From the NCBI GenBank assembly GCA_023435725.1, contig JAEYRD010000150.1, forward strand, positions 1 through 23,356: a stretch of 23,356 nucleotides of DNA. The letters are read 5' to 3'. A program made the translations under genes and the position numbers. This DNA is from Pseudomonadota bacterium (lineage in GTDB: Bacteria > Pseudomonadota > Alphaproteobacteria > Rhizobiales > Xanthobacteraceae). The notes beneath the pieces are model-generated. The model made no database searches, had not been told where the DNA came from, and saw nothing but the letters and a program-made list of their open reading frames with translations. Below are positions 1-6,412 of the stretch, one piece after another; positions within the stretch are counted from its first letter, which is position 1; each line of letters begins with the position of its first letter.

Positions 1-312
1 CCGCACGAGTTCGTCGGCGCATTCATCGACCTCCGCTGCGGACACCCTGAAGGCCAGTTGCAGCGAGGCGCTCCCCGTCGGCGTCGGGGCATCCGCCGCA
101 GTCCGGCTCGGCCTCGCCAGGGCCAGCGTGTTGCTGCCGACCCCGTACTCGATCCAGTTCGGCGAAAGTTCGCGCAGCAGCGGAAAGGCGAGAACGTCCT
201 CGTAGAAGCGCCGCATCGCGGCCATGTCGCGCACGAAGATGACGGTGTAGTCGATCGCGCGAATGGCGCGGAAGGGCGAGCGCTGATTTGGCTCGTTTGT
301 CTGCTGGATCAT
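1..312 (-). CDS. VOC (glyoxalase/bleomycin-resistance fold) family protein, 3' end cut by window edge
   Basis: The reading frame starts with ATG at 310-312 on the minus strand and stays open for 104 codons to the left edge. After a short polar lead it reads DYTVIFVRDMAAMRRFYEDV, the classic first beta-strand and helix of a vicinal-oxygen-chelate module: a strand, then an F/Y-Y-E-D turn that usually places a metal ligand. Next comes a strand ending WIEYG, then NTLALARP. Such proteins are small cytoplasmic dimers that act on glyoxal adducts, aromatic ring-cleavage substrates or antibiotics. The usual first-strand His is replaced here by Tyr/Thr, so substrate and metal use cannot be assigned. 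The C-terminal half lies outside the window. Confidence 0.8.
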   Translation of the reverse strand, partial: MIQQTNEPNQRSPFRAIRAIDYTVIFVRDMAAMRRFYEDVLAFPLLRELSPNWIEYGVGSNTLALARPSRTAADAPTPTGSASLQLAFRVSAAEVDECADELVR

Positions 313-670
313 AATCACCCCCAATTCCGAAGCGCCGCAAGCGATGTCACTGCATCATCCCCGCAACCGAGGCGATGAAGGCCCCCGATTGAGAGCAAGA
401 AGACCGCGGAATGAAGCCAACGCGAAGGAAAAATGGTATTTACAGGCCAACCTCTCATCTATGGCCACATTGAAGATCGGCTTGTAAGCAATGGAAGGTG
501 CCGGAGAGTGCATTAGGTTGGATTCGCAACGCTCCAACCGATTAAGATTCTATCGCTGAGACAACCGAAAGTCGAACATCCCCCTTCTGTAGAACCGGTT
601 TCTGCGCCCAGCACGGTAACTACTCGCTATAAGTGGTCACAGCCGAGTATCCGGCGAGGGGCACAGGACA
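313..670. other. Gene-free, AT-richer spacer
   Basis: No open frame here has convincing codon bias on either strand. Base composition falls visibly from about position 400, and the low-GC character continues through the next gene. It must hold the divergent promoters for the VOC gene and the 671 gene. A TATAAG-like -10 is visible near 628-633 but without a clear -35. No tRNA, att-like repeat or IS end was recognised. Confidence 0.5.
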
Positions 671-1300
671 ATGAAGAGGCAATTCCGATTAAGCTTGGAA
701 GCCAAAAAGGATCTAATACTTCACACGTATGACTCCTTCCTAATCAATCAAACGCGGCTTTTTGCTCAAACCCGTTCGAATAAGGAATCCGACAGTACTG
801 AGATTAACCGACGTCAGGAACTTCTGTTCTTGGACGACCTTACTGGCTTCGCGATTGCTGCTCGGAGATTAGTGGAGCTGACTGGACTAAAGTCATTCGC
901 AAATAGATGCATGATCCCCATGGTGTATCTTGATCGCGGAGAAGAGCCTTACGGGCTAATGAAGCTTAAGGATAAGGCAGTTGGATTTCACACGCTCATC
1001 AATCGCCTAATCCACGCATCCATTATCGAGCACATTCGAAATCGACTAGATTTTGTCCTCTTCGTTGAACGACCCGCGAAAGAAATAGTCGAAAAGATCA
1101 TGTGGAACAGGATAGCCAAGAAGAACTATAATCACGAGCCGATGGAGCAATTGTTGTTCGTTTCCACGGATGATGTGAACCCCGTTTTCTTCTCAATTGA
1201 CGACATGATCGAACAATCGATTGTTGTTGCCGACAAGGTTGTCGAGGTTTGCAGTAGTCAAAAGATCTTTCTGGAGCTCGACATGAGAGGCGCGGATTAG
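671..1300 (+). CDS. Unrecognised 209-aa cytoplasmic protein in a low-GC patch
   Basis: ATG at 671 has a GAGGGG ribosome-binding site at 656-661. I do not recognise the family. No signal peptide or membrane span is visible. The N-terminal half looks helical and charged (LEAKKDLILHTYDS, then TGFAIAARRLVELTG). A middle helical stretch reads INRLIHASIIEHIRNRLDF, and the C-terminal third alternates strands and helices (LLFVSTDD, VFFSIDDMIEQSIVV). The Arg-rich helices with nearby His loosely recall HEPN-type proteins, but no proper R-x4-6-H motif is present, so I do not assign that fold. Codon use is clearly unlike the neighbours, with many A/T third positions; one line counted by hand (721-780) is 27 G/C of 60. 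This suggests recent horizontal acquisition. It is a lone gene, convergent with the dehydrogenase at 1336. Confidence 0.72.
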   Translation: MKRQFRLSLEAKKDLILHTYDSFLINQTRLFAQTRSNKESDSTEINRRQELLFLDDLTGFAIAARRLVELTGLKSFANRCMIPMVYLDRGEEPYGLMKLKDKAVGFHTLINRLIHASIIEHIRNRLDFVLFVERPAKEIVEKIMWNRIAKKNYNHEPMEQLLFVSTDDVNPVFFSIDDMIEQSIVVADKVVEVCSSQKIFLELDMRGAD

Positions 1301-1335
1301 ACCGTGCTCTCAATCCGAATTACCAAGTCGCGGAC

Positions 1336-2487
1336 TCACTCCACCAGTTCCGGCCACGGCACGATCGTCGATTTGACCGTCTTCATCGCCATCGCGTCCT
1401 TGACCGCCTGCGCGACGCCCTCTTCCGTGAACGGATAGATGGTCTGCATCTTCAGCCAGGGATATTTGTCGCAGGTGCGGTAGAGCATGTCGACCCCGAG
1501 CGGCAGATCGTTGCCGGTAAAGCCCCACGAACCGAGCACGTTGAGGTCCTTGGTGCAGATGCGGTGCCACGAGGTGTCGATCGAGCCGGCATCGGTGAAC
1601 TGGCCCATCTCGACATAGGTGCCGCCATCGCGCAGCATCTCGATGCCTTCGGGGCCGGCTGAGGGGTGTCCCGAGCAATCCATCACGAGATCGGCGCCGA
1701 AGCCTCCGACAATCTCGCGCACGCGCGCGATGCGATCCTGCGGTGATTTGAGCTCCTCGATGTTCACCGTCGCCTCCGCCCCGAACGCGCGGGCGAGCTT
1801 GAGCCGTGGCTCTTCCGGCGCACCGACGCAGATCACGCGCCCTGCCCCCATCTCCCTTGCGGCCGCGACCGCCAGGATGCCGATCGGGCCCGAGCCCTGG
1901 ATCACCACCGTATCGCCCCAGCTGAAACCGCCGGCGCGGCTCGCGCGGTTGAAGGCGCGGATGCAGGACGTCAGCGGCTCGGACAGCGCGCCGAGGCGCA
2001 GCGACATGTCGTCGGGCAGCTTGTAGATCTTGGTGCCGGGCAGCATGTCGAGATCGACATAGACATATTCGGCCCAGCCGCCCCACAAATGCGGCGCCTT
2101 GTCGAAGCCGAGATAGCGGCCGTAATAGACCGGCGTCAGGCATTTGTTGGCGGTCTGCGGATAATGGATGCAGTAGTAGCAGCGTCCGCAGGGCATCAGC
2201 GGCGGGATCATCACTTTCGATCCGACCTTCAGCGGCTTGCTCATGAAGTCCTCGGTGAATTCCTCGCCGCATTCGACGATGACGCCGCCGAGCTCATGCC
2301 CAAGCGTAAACGGCCAGGGCAGTGGCTTCGGCCAATGCCCCTTGAGGATATGCAGGTCGGTGCCGCAGACGCCGCAGGCGCCGATCTTGATCAGCGCGGC
2401 CTTGCGGCCGACCTTCGGCCACGGCACGGTGCGGATGACGGGCTCCGAGCCCGGCCCTGCGTGGGTGCAGACGCGGATCTGTTGCAT
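1336..2487 (-). CDS. Zinc-dependent medium-chain alcohol dehydrogenase
   Basis: This 383-aa protein is a cytoplasmic NAD(P)-dependent zinc alcohol/polyol dehydrogenase of the MDR superfamily. It oxidises an alcohol to an aldehyde or ketone, or the reverse. Visible signatures are the catalytic zinc ligands in GVCGTDLH (C41) and GHE (H64, E65), a structural-zinc Cys cluster C100-x2-C-x2-C-x9-C116, and the Rossmann dinucleotide loop GSGPIG. The spacing before the last cluster Cys is two residues longer than the usual seven. The start is taken at 2487 because GAGGAAA lies just upstream. A longer frame open to 2685 would run through the divergent GNAT gene and carries poor codons. Substrate is unknown; the threonine/sorbitol-dehydrogenase-like subgroup is the closest impression. 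It stands alone, divergent from the acetyltransferase. Confidence 0.9.
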   Translation of the reverse strand: MQQIRVCTHAGPGSEPVIRTVPWPKVGRKAALIKIGACGVCGTDLHILKGHWPKPLPWPFTLGHELGGVIVECGEEFTEDFMSKPLKVGSKVMIPPLMPCGRCYYCIHYPQTANKCLTPVYYGRYLGFDKAPHLWGGWAEYVYVDLDMLPGTKIYKLPDDMSLRLGALSEPLTSCIRAFNRASRAGGFSWGDTVVIQGSGPIGILAVAAAREMGAGRVICVGAPEEPRLKLARAFGAEATVNIEELKSPQDRIARVREIVGGFGADLVMDCSGHPSAGPEGIEMLRDGGTYVEMGQFTDAGSIDTSWHRICTKDLNVLGSWGFTGNDLPLGVDMLYRTCDKYPWLKMQTIYPFTEEGVAQAVKDAMAMKTVKSTIVPWPELVE

Positions 2488-2598
2488 GGCTGTTTCCTCA
2501 CCGCCCGCTTTGTTATGATTTGTGGCGCGGGCGTGAGGCGAAGCGTATGTGAGATGCGCCGGCGTGCCAAGATGCAGTGACGTTCGGGATCGAGGACG

Positions 2599-3084
2599 AT
2601 GGCGATGCTGCGTGACTATCGAGACAGCGATGCCGAGGCGATCGTACGCGTCGCGCTGGCCGCGTTCGCGGAGTTCGAGCCGCACTATTCAAACTGGCCG
2701 TTGTTCAATGCCAACGTCGCGAAGATGACGGAGCTGTCCAAGACTGGCGAACTCATCGTCGCCGAGGACGATGGCCACATTGTCGGCGCCGTGGCCTATG
2801 TCGGTGCGCAGCAGCCGAAGCCGGCCTTTTTCGATCCCGCGTGGCCGATCATCCGCATGCTGGTGGTCGATCCCACCGCGCGCGGCAGAGGCATCGGCCG
2901 GCAATTGACGGAAGAATGCCTGCGCCGCGCCGAGCGCGACCAATCGCCGGTCATTGCGCTCCACACGACGCCGATCATGACCGTCGCGCTACCGATGTAT
3001 CTGCGCATGGGGTTTGCCAAAGTTCGTGAGGCGCCGGATATCTTGGGCGTGCCCTATGCAGTGTACGTCAAGTCGCTGGGGTAG
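2599..3084 (+). CDS. GNAT family N-acetyltransferase
   Basis: This is a 161-aa single-domain GNAT enzyme, which transfers an acetyl group from acetyl-CoA to an amine. The start of the fold (MLRDYRDSDAEAIVRVA) is followed by the central strand pair IVAEDDGHIVGAVAYV. The acetyl-CoA pyrophosphate loop is RGRGIGRQLTEECL, matching motif A (R/Q-x-x-G-x-G/A). The Y-x-R-M-G-F signature near the end (MYLRMGFAKV) is typical. GAGG at 2592-2595 sits only three bases from the ATG at 2599 but nine bases from the in-frame ATG at 2605, so the true start may be 2605. The gene is divergent from the alcohol dehydrogenase with about 110 bases between starts. The acceptor substrate cannot be told from sequence. 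Confidence 0.9.
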   Translation: MAMLRDYRDSDAEAIVRVALAAFAEFEPHYSNWPLFNANVAKMTELSKTGELIVAEDDGHIVGAVAYVGAQQPKPAFFDPAWPIIRMLVVDPTARGRGIGRQLTEECLRRAERDQSPVIALHTTPIMTVALPMYLRMGFAKVREAPDILGVPYAVYVKSLG

Positions 3085-3088
3085 TCTC

Positions 3089-3157
3089 GTAGCCTGCATG
3101 AGCAAAGCAACATGCGGGGAAAGACAAAGACCCGGATATCGCTTCCGCCTTCGCTCG
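3089..3157. repeat. Degenerate palindromic intergenic repeat
   Basis: The stretch begins GTAGCCTGCATGAGCAAAGC and, after a short spacer, continues CCCGGATATCGCTT. These look like the two arms of a palindromic repeat common in Bradyrhizobium intergenic DNA (arms of the type GTAGCCCGGATGAGCGAAGC and its complement). The right arm is interrupted after CGCTT and replaced by unrelated sequence, so this appears to be a decayed copy. The family assignment is from memory and was not searched. Confidence 0.45.
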
Positions 3158-3280
3158 TTGAGCTGCGGCGGACAAGTCGCTCCGTCCGAGCTACGGCGCC
3201 CAGGGCCCCCACACACCCAATTGTCTTGAGCGGCCGACAACGAACGTGTAAGGCCGCAAGAGTCCTTTCCTGGTGAACGC

Positions 3281-4522
3281 TTGAACCCCCTCCCCAAGAA
3301 TCCCGTGGCCGCGTCCGGCTCGTTCGCGGCGATGAAGTCCGTGCCCTACCGCCTCCAGTTCGTGGCTTACGTGCTGGCGATGATGGCTGACAACATCGAG
3401 CATGTGATCAGCTATTGGGTGGTGTTCCAGAAGTTTCATTCGCCTACGCTGGGGGGTTTTGCCGTGCTGTCGCACTGGCTGCCGTTCCTGCTGTTCTCGG
3501 TCGCGGTCGGCGGGCTCGCCGACCGGTTCGACCCGCGCCGCATCATCCAGTGCGGCATGGTGCTGTTCATCGTGGCATCAAGCGGATGGGGCTTCTTCTT
3601 CATCACCGACACGATCGAGATGTGGCACGCCATGCTGCTGCTCGTGATCCACGGCTGCGCCGGCGTGCTGTGGCAGACGCCGAACCAGCTCCTGCTCTAC
3701 GACCTCGTCGGTCCCGCTGACCTGCCGAGCGCGGTGCGGCTGAACGCGATGGCGCGCTATCTCGGCATCCTGGTTGGACCTGCCGTCGGCGGCGTCATCA
3801 TGCTCACGCTCGGCGCCTCGCACGGCATCATCTTCAACACGCTGTTCTATCTGCCGATGCTGCTATGGCTGTTCTGGGCGCCGGTGCGCGACAAGAGCTT
3901 GGCTGCGCGGCGCTTCGCCGTGCGCGGCATTGCCGACATCATGCTGACCATCCGCGCCATTGGCACCCAGCCGGTCTTGACGGCGATGACGTGGCTCGCC
4001 GGCCTCACCTCCTTCATGATCGGCAACGCTTATCACGCCCAGATGCCGGGCTTTGCCAGTGATCTCGGCCATGGCGATCCCGGCGTCTCCTACAGCGTGC
4101 TGCTCGCGGCGGACGCGGCCGGTGCGCTGCTCGCCGGCATTGCACTGGAATCCTGGGGACGGCTCAAGGGCACGCCGCGCACCGCGATCGCGCTCGCGGT
4201 GCTCTGGAGCGTGGCGCTGCTCGGCTTCGCCGCGGTGCGGATCTATCCAGTGGCGATCGTGCTGCTGTTCTTCGCAGGCTTCTTCGAGCTGTCCTTCAAC
4301 ACCATGGCGCAGGCGCTGGTGCAGCTGAACGCGCCGCCGGACATCCGCGGCCGCGTCGTCGGCCTCTACAACATGGCCGGGCTCGGGATGCGGGCCTTCA
4401 GCGGCATTACCGTCGGGGTCTTCGGCGCGGCGATCGGCATTCACTGGTCGCTCGGGCTCTCGGCCGCGGTGCTGCTGGCGCTGCTGCTTCTGTTGTATCG
4501 GCGCGCGGCAAGGAAGGCGTAA
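3281..4522 (+). CDS. MFS transporter, drug/siderophore exporter-like
   Basis: This inner-membrane protein of about 410 residues has some 11-12 hydrophobic segments typical of the major facilitator superfamily. The loop after the second helix reads GGLADRFDPRRI, a good match to MFS motif A (G-x-x-x-D-R-x-x-R-R). The overall layout (FVAYVLAMMADNIEH at the first helix, VLWQTPNQLLLYDLV in the fourth, and DIRGRVVGLYNMAGLGMRAF in the second half) resembles the EntS/MFS_3 group of proton-driven exporters. The frame as listed begins with TTG at 3281, where no good ribosome-binding site is visible. GTG at 3305 and ATG at 3332 are in-frame alternatives, and all leave the first helix intact. It is probably monocistronic; substrate unknown. 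Confidence 0.87.
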   Translation: MNPLPKNPVAASGSFAAMKSVPYRLQFVAYVLAMMADNIEHVISYWVVFQKFHSPTLGGFAVLSHWLPFLLFSVAVGGLADRFDPRRIIQCGMVLFIVASSGWGFFFITDTIEMWHAMLLLVIHGCAGVLWQTPNQLLLYDLVGPADLPSAVRLNAMARYLGILVGPAVGGVIMLTLGASHGIIFNTLFYLPMLLWLFWAPVRDKSLAARRFAVRGIADIMLTIRAIGTQPVLTAMTWLAGLTSFMIGNAYHAQMPGFASDLGHGDPGVSYSVLLAADAAGALLAGIALESWGRLKGTPRTAIALAVLWSVALLGFAAVRIYPVAIVLLFFAGFFELSFNTMAQALVQLNAPPDIRGRVVGLYNMAGLGMRAFSGITVGVFGAAIGIHWSLGLSAAVLLALLLLLYRRAARKA

Positions 4523-4719
4523 CGGCGCAGCATTACGACACGGCCCGTTGCCCCCGGCTTCAGCACCGCCGCGACGGTGCTCGCCTGCCCGCCGCTGCTG
4601 TGGCTTTTCGAGCGCATTGTTTCCGACCGCAATCGACGCACGTAATCCTAACGCGGCATTAACCCTATGCACCTTAGGGTCGTCTCGGACTCCGCCCGAG
4701 CGGGAGTCGGGTACTGAAA

Positions 4720-5331
4720 ATGGCGTTGGCGAACAAAAAATTTCTTCCGGCCACCGAGGAACGTCGGCGTTTCCAGCGGGTGAAGGTTCACCTGCTCGGC
4801 CGCTACATGCTGCCGGACCGCCGCGAATTCCCCTGCCAGGTGATCAACATGTCGCCGGGCGGGCTGGCGTTGCTCGCGCCGGGCATCGGCAATGTCGGCG
4901 ATCGCGTGGTCGCCTATCTCGACCATATCGGCCGCGTCGAGGGCAAGATCACCCGCATCATCGACAATGGCTTCGCCATGACGATCGGAGCGACGCCCCG
5001 CAAGCGCGACAAGCTCGCCGCCCAGCTCACCTGGCTTGCCAACCGCGATATCCTCAATCTGCCGGAGGATCGCCGCCACGACCGTATCGTGCCGCGCAAC
5101 CCGATCGCGGTGCTGACGCTCGATGACGGCACCAAGATGACCTGCCGCATCATCGACCTCTCGCTGTCCGGAGCCGCGATCGCCGCGGAGAACCGCCCGC
5201 CGTTGAAATCGACGGTGCTCCTCGGCCGGGTCCAGGGTCGCGTGGTCCGAAACCTCGAGGACGGCTTCGCGCTGGAGTTCATGCACGAGCAGCCGATCGA
5301 GACTCTCGAAGAGAGCGTTACCGCGCGGTAA
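4720..5331 (+). CDS. Tandem PilZ-domain protein (c-di-GMP receptor candidate)
   Basis: This 203-aa soluble protein carries two PilZ modules. The first opens with RRRFQRVKV (the R-x3-R arm) and has the strand motif NMSPGGLAL near residues 43-51. The second opens with RRHDRIVPRNPI and has DLSLSGAAI, matching the D/N-x-S-x-x-G motif. In PilZ proteins these two elements clamp cyclic-di-GMP, so both domains look competent, although the first has Asn for Asp. It has no membrane span or catalytic output domain, so it probably acts by protein contact. GGAG at 4703-4706 lies about 13 bases before the ATG and pairs in a short hairpin with GACTCC at 4688-4693. A strong terminator follows at 5370, so the gene is likely its own transcription unit. 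Confidence 0.88.
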   Translation: MALANKKFLPATEERRRFQRVKVHLLGRYMLPDRREFPCQVINMSPGGLALLAPGIGNVGDRVVAYLDHIGRVEGKITRIIDNGFAMTIGATPRKRDKLAAQLTWLANRDILNLPEDRRHDRIVPRNPIAVLTLDDGTKMTCRIIDLSLSGAAIAAENRPPLKSTVLLGRVQGRVVRNLEDGFALEFMHEQPIETLEESVTAR

Positions 5332-5369
5332 AGCGCGACAGCGTCAAAACCACTGTATTTTCAGCCCAG

Positions 5370-5403
5370 AAGGCGGCCTCCGTGATGCGGACGCCGCCTT
5401 TTT
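5370..5403 (+). terminator. Rho-independent terminator after the PilZ gene
   Basis: An eight-pair stem AAGGCGGC / GCCGCCTT is followed inward by one mismatch and four more pairs (TCCG/CGGA) around a short loop. It runs directly into a T tract at 5399-5403. It lies 39 bases after the PilZ stop codon. Confidence 0.85.
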
Positions 5404-5529
5404 CATGCGCGCTGACGCGCCTTGGGCGGGTTAACGCGGCGCCTGTTTGCGCGCGGAAACGGCAATTTCGCCAGCGTTTCCACGTTAATCCCTACAATTT
5501 GAATCAATTGCAGTCATCTCGAATTTTAT

Positions 5530-5561
5530 GCGAATTCTATTCAAGTATAGATCGAATTCGC
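5530..5561. promoter_or_regulatory. Inverted repeat in the leader of the BTLCP gene
   Basis: GCGAATTC at 5530-5537 is repeated in reverse complement at 5554-5561, with a 16-base AT-rich spacer. The region around it (about 5490-5620) is much more AT-rich than neighbouring DNA. It also contains a second palindrome, CAATTTGAATCAATTG, at 5495-5510. A TTGACT-like -35 lies near 5589. The position, about 100-160 bases before the protease start, fits a promoter/operator region. No binding protein can be named. Confidence 0.35.
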
Positions 5562-5662
5562 CGCTTGTTTTACTTGCATTCGTCTCGACTTGACTTGGCT
5601 GACTTAGCGGCAACTCAAAAGCTCCGTGCGAAATGTGGTCCCAACAAGAAACGGGGACCGCA

Positions 5663-6289
5663 ATGTTTGACTTCAGGGGACAGGGAAAAGGGCTGGCGCT
5701 GGCCGCCATGCTCTTCGGGATCAGCGCGGCAGCGCAGGCCGGCGAAAGCCGCCTGCTCTACGCGAGCCTCGGCGACACCACGCGCGCGCCGATCGGCTGG
5801 GTCGAGTTCTGTGCGGAGAATGCCGCGCAGTGCCAGGGCGGGGCGACGCAGCCGCGCGACATCGTGATGTCGCAGGCCGCATGGCGCGACCTCGTCAAGG
5901 TCAATCGCTGGGTCAACGAGACCATCAAGCCTTTGACCGACCAGGAGCACTGGGGCGTGATCGAGAAGTGGTCGCTGCCATCGGACGGCTACGGCGACTG
6001 TGAGGACTATGTGCTGTTGAAGCGCAAGATGCTGATGGATGCCGGTTGGCCGCGCGAGGCCCTGCTCATCACCGTCGTGCGCGACAAGAAGGGCGAAGGA
6101 CACGCGGTGCTGACGGTGAAGACCGACAAGGGCGAGTTCGTTCTCGACAATCAGAACGAGAGCGTCGTTGCCTGGACGGAGACCGGCTACCGCTTCGTCA
6201 AGCGCCAGTCGCAGAGCGATCCCAACGTCTGGGTCTCGCTCGGCGATACCAAGCCGGCGGTCGCCACCGCCAGCGCGAAAAATCCGTAG
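5663..6289 (+). CDS. Exported transglutaminase-like cysteine peptidase (BTLCP, LapG-type)
   Basis: This 208-aa protein starts at ATG 5663, where GGGGA lies just upstream. The longer frame from 5633 only adds residues ahead of the signal peptide. Residues 8-26 are a signal sequence ending AQA, giving a periplasmic protein. The papain-like triad of the BTLCP family (peptidase C93) is visible: C113 in YGDCEDYVLLK, H147 in GEGHAVLTV and D162 in VLDNQN. The best-known member, LapG, trims a surface adhesin under control of the c-di-GMP sensor LapD. No adhesin or LapD gene is seen here, so that role is inference, but the upstream neighbour is a tandem-PilZ protein. Rhizobia carry several such paralogues. 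A strong terminator follows at 6357. Confidence 0.9.
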   Translation: MFDFRGQGKGLALAAMLFGISAAAQAGESRLLYASLGDTTRAPIGWVEFCAENAAQCQGGATQPRDIVMSQAAWRDLVKVNRWVNETIKPLTDQEHWGVIEKWSLPSDGYGDCEDYVLLKRKMLMDAGWPREALLITVVRDKKGEGHAVLTVKTDKGEFVLDNQNESVVAWTETGYRFVKRQSQSDPNVWVSLGDTKPAVATASAKNP

Positions 6290-6356
6290 TTACCAAGGAA
6301 CGAGTTACGCGACCCGGTCACATCCCCACCCCTCCCCGTCCCAGACCGGTTCGCGC

Positions 6357-6395
6357 GCGCCCAGCCATCCCCCAATGGCTGGGCGCACCTTTTTT
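6357..6395 (+). terminator. Rho-independent terminator after the BTLCP gene
   Basis: A perfect 12-pair stem has arms 6357-6368 (GCGCCCAGCCAT) and 6375-6386, with a six-base C-rich loop. It is followed by ACC and a run of Ts to 6395. It separates the protease gene from the convergent CYTH-CHAD gene, whose stop is only about 18 bases further on. Confidence 0.88.
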
Positions 6396-6412
6396 GGGAA
6401 GGCGAGAAGCGC

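Noticed and set aside
23..340. 105-aa minus-strand frame and a 106-aa plus-strand frame at the left edge
   Set aside because: A different minus frame, starting at 312, gives a recognisable VOC fold and runs off the edge.
2488..2685. 66-residue N-terminal extension of the alcohol dehydrogenase
   Set aside because: It overlaps the divergent GNAT gene and lacks a ribosome-binding site, while GAGGAAA supports the start at 2487.
3863..4672. 269-aa minus-strand frame opposite the MFS gene
   Set aside because: It has low-complexity Arg/His/Glu composition and mirrors transmembrane codons of the real gene.
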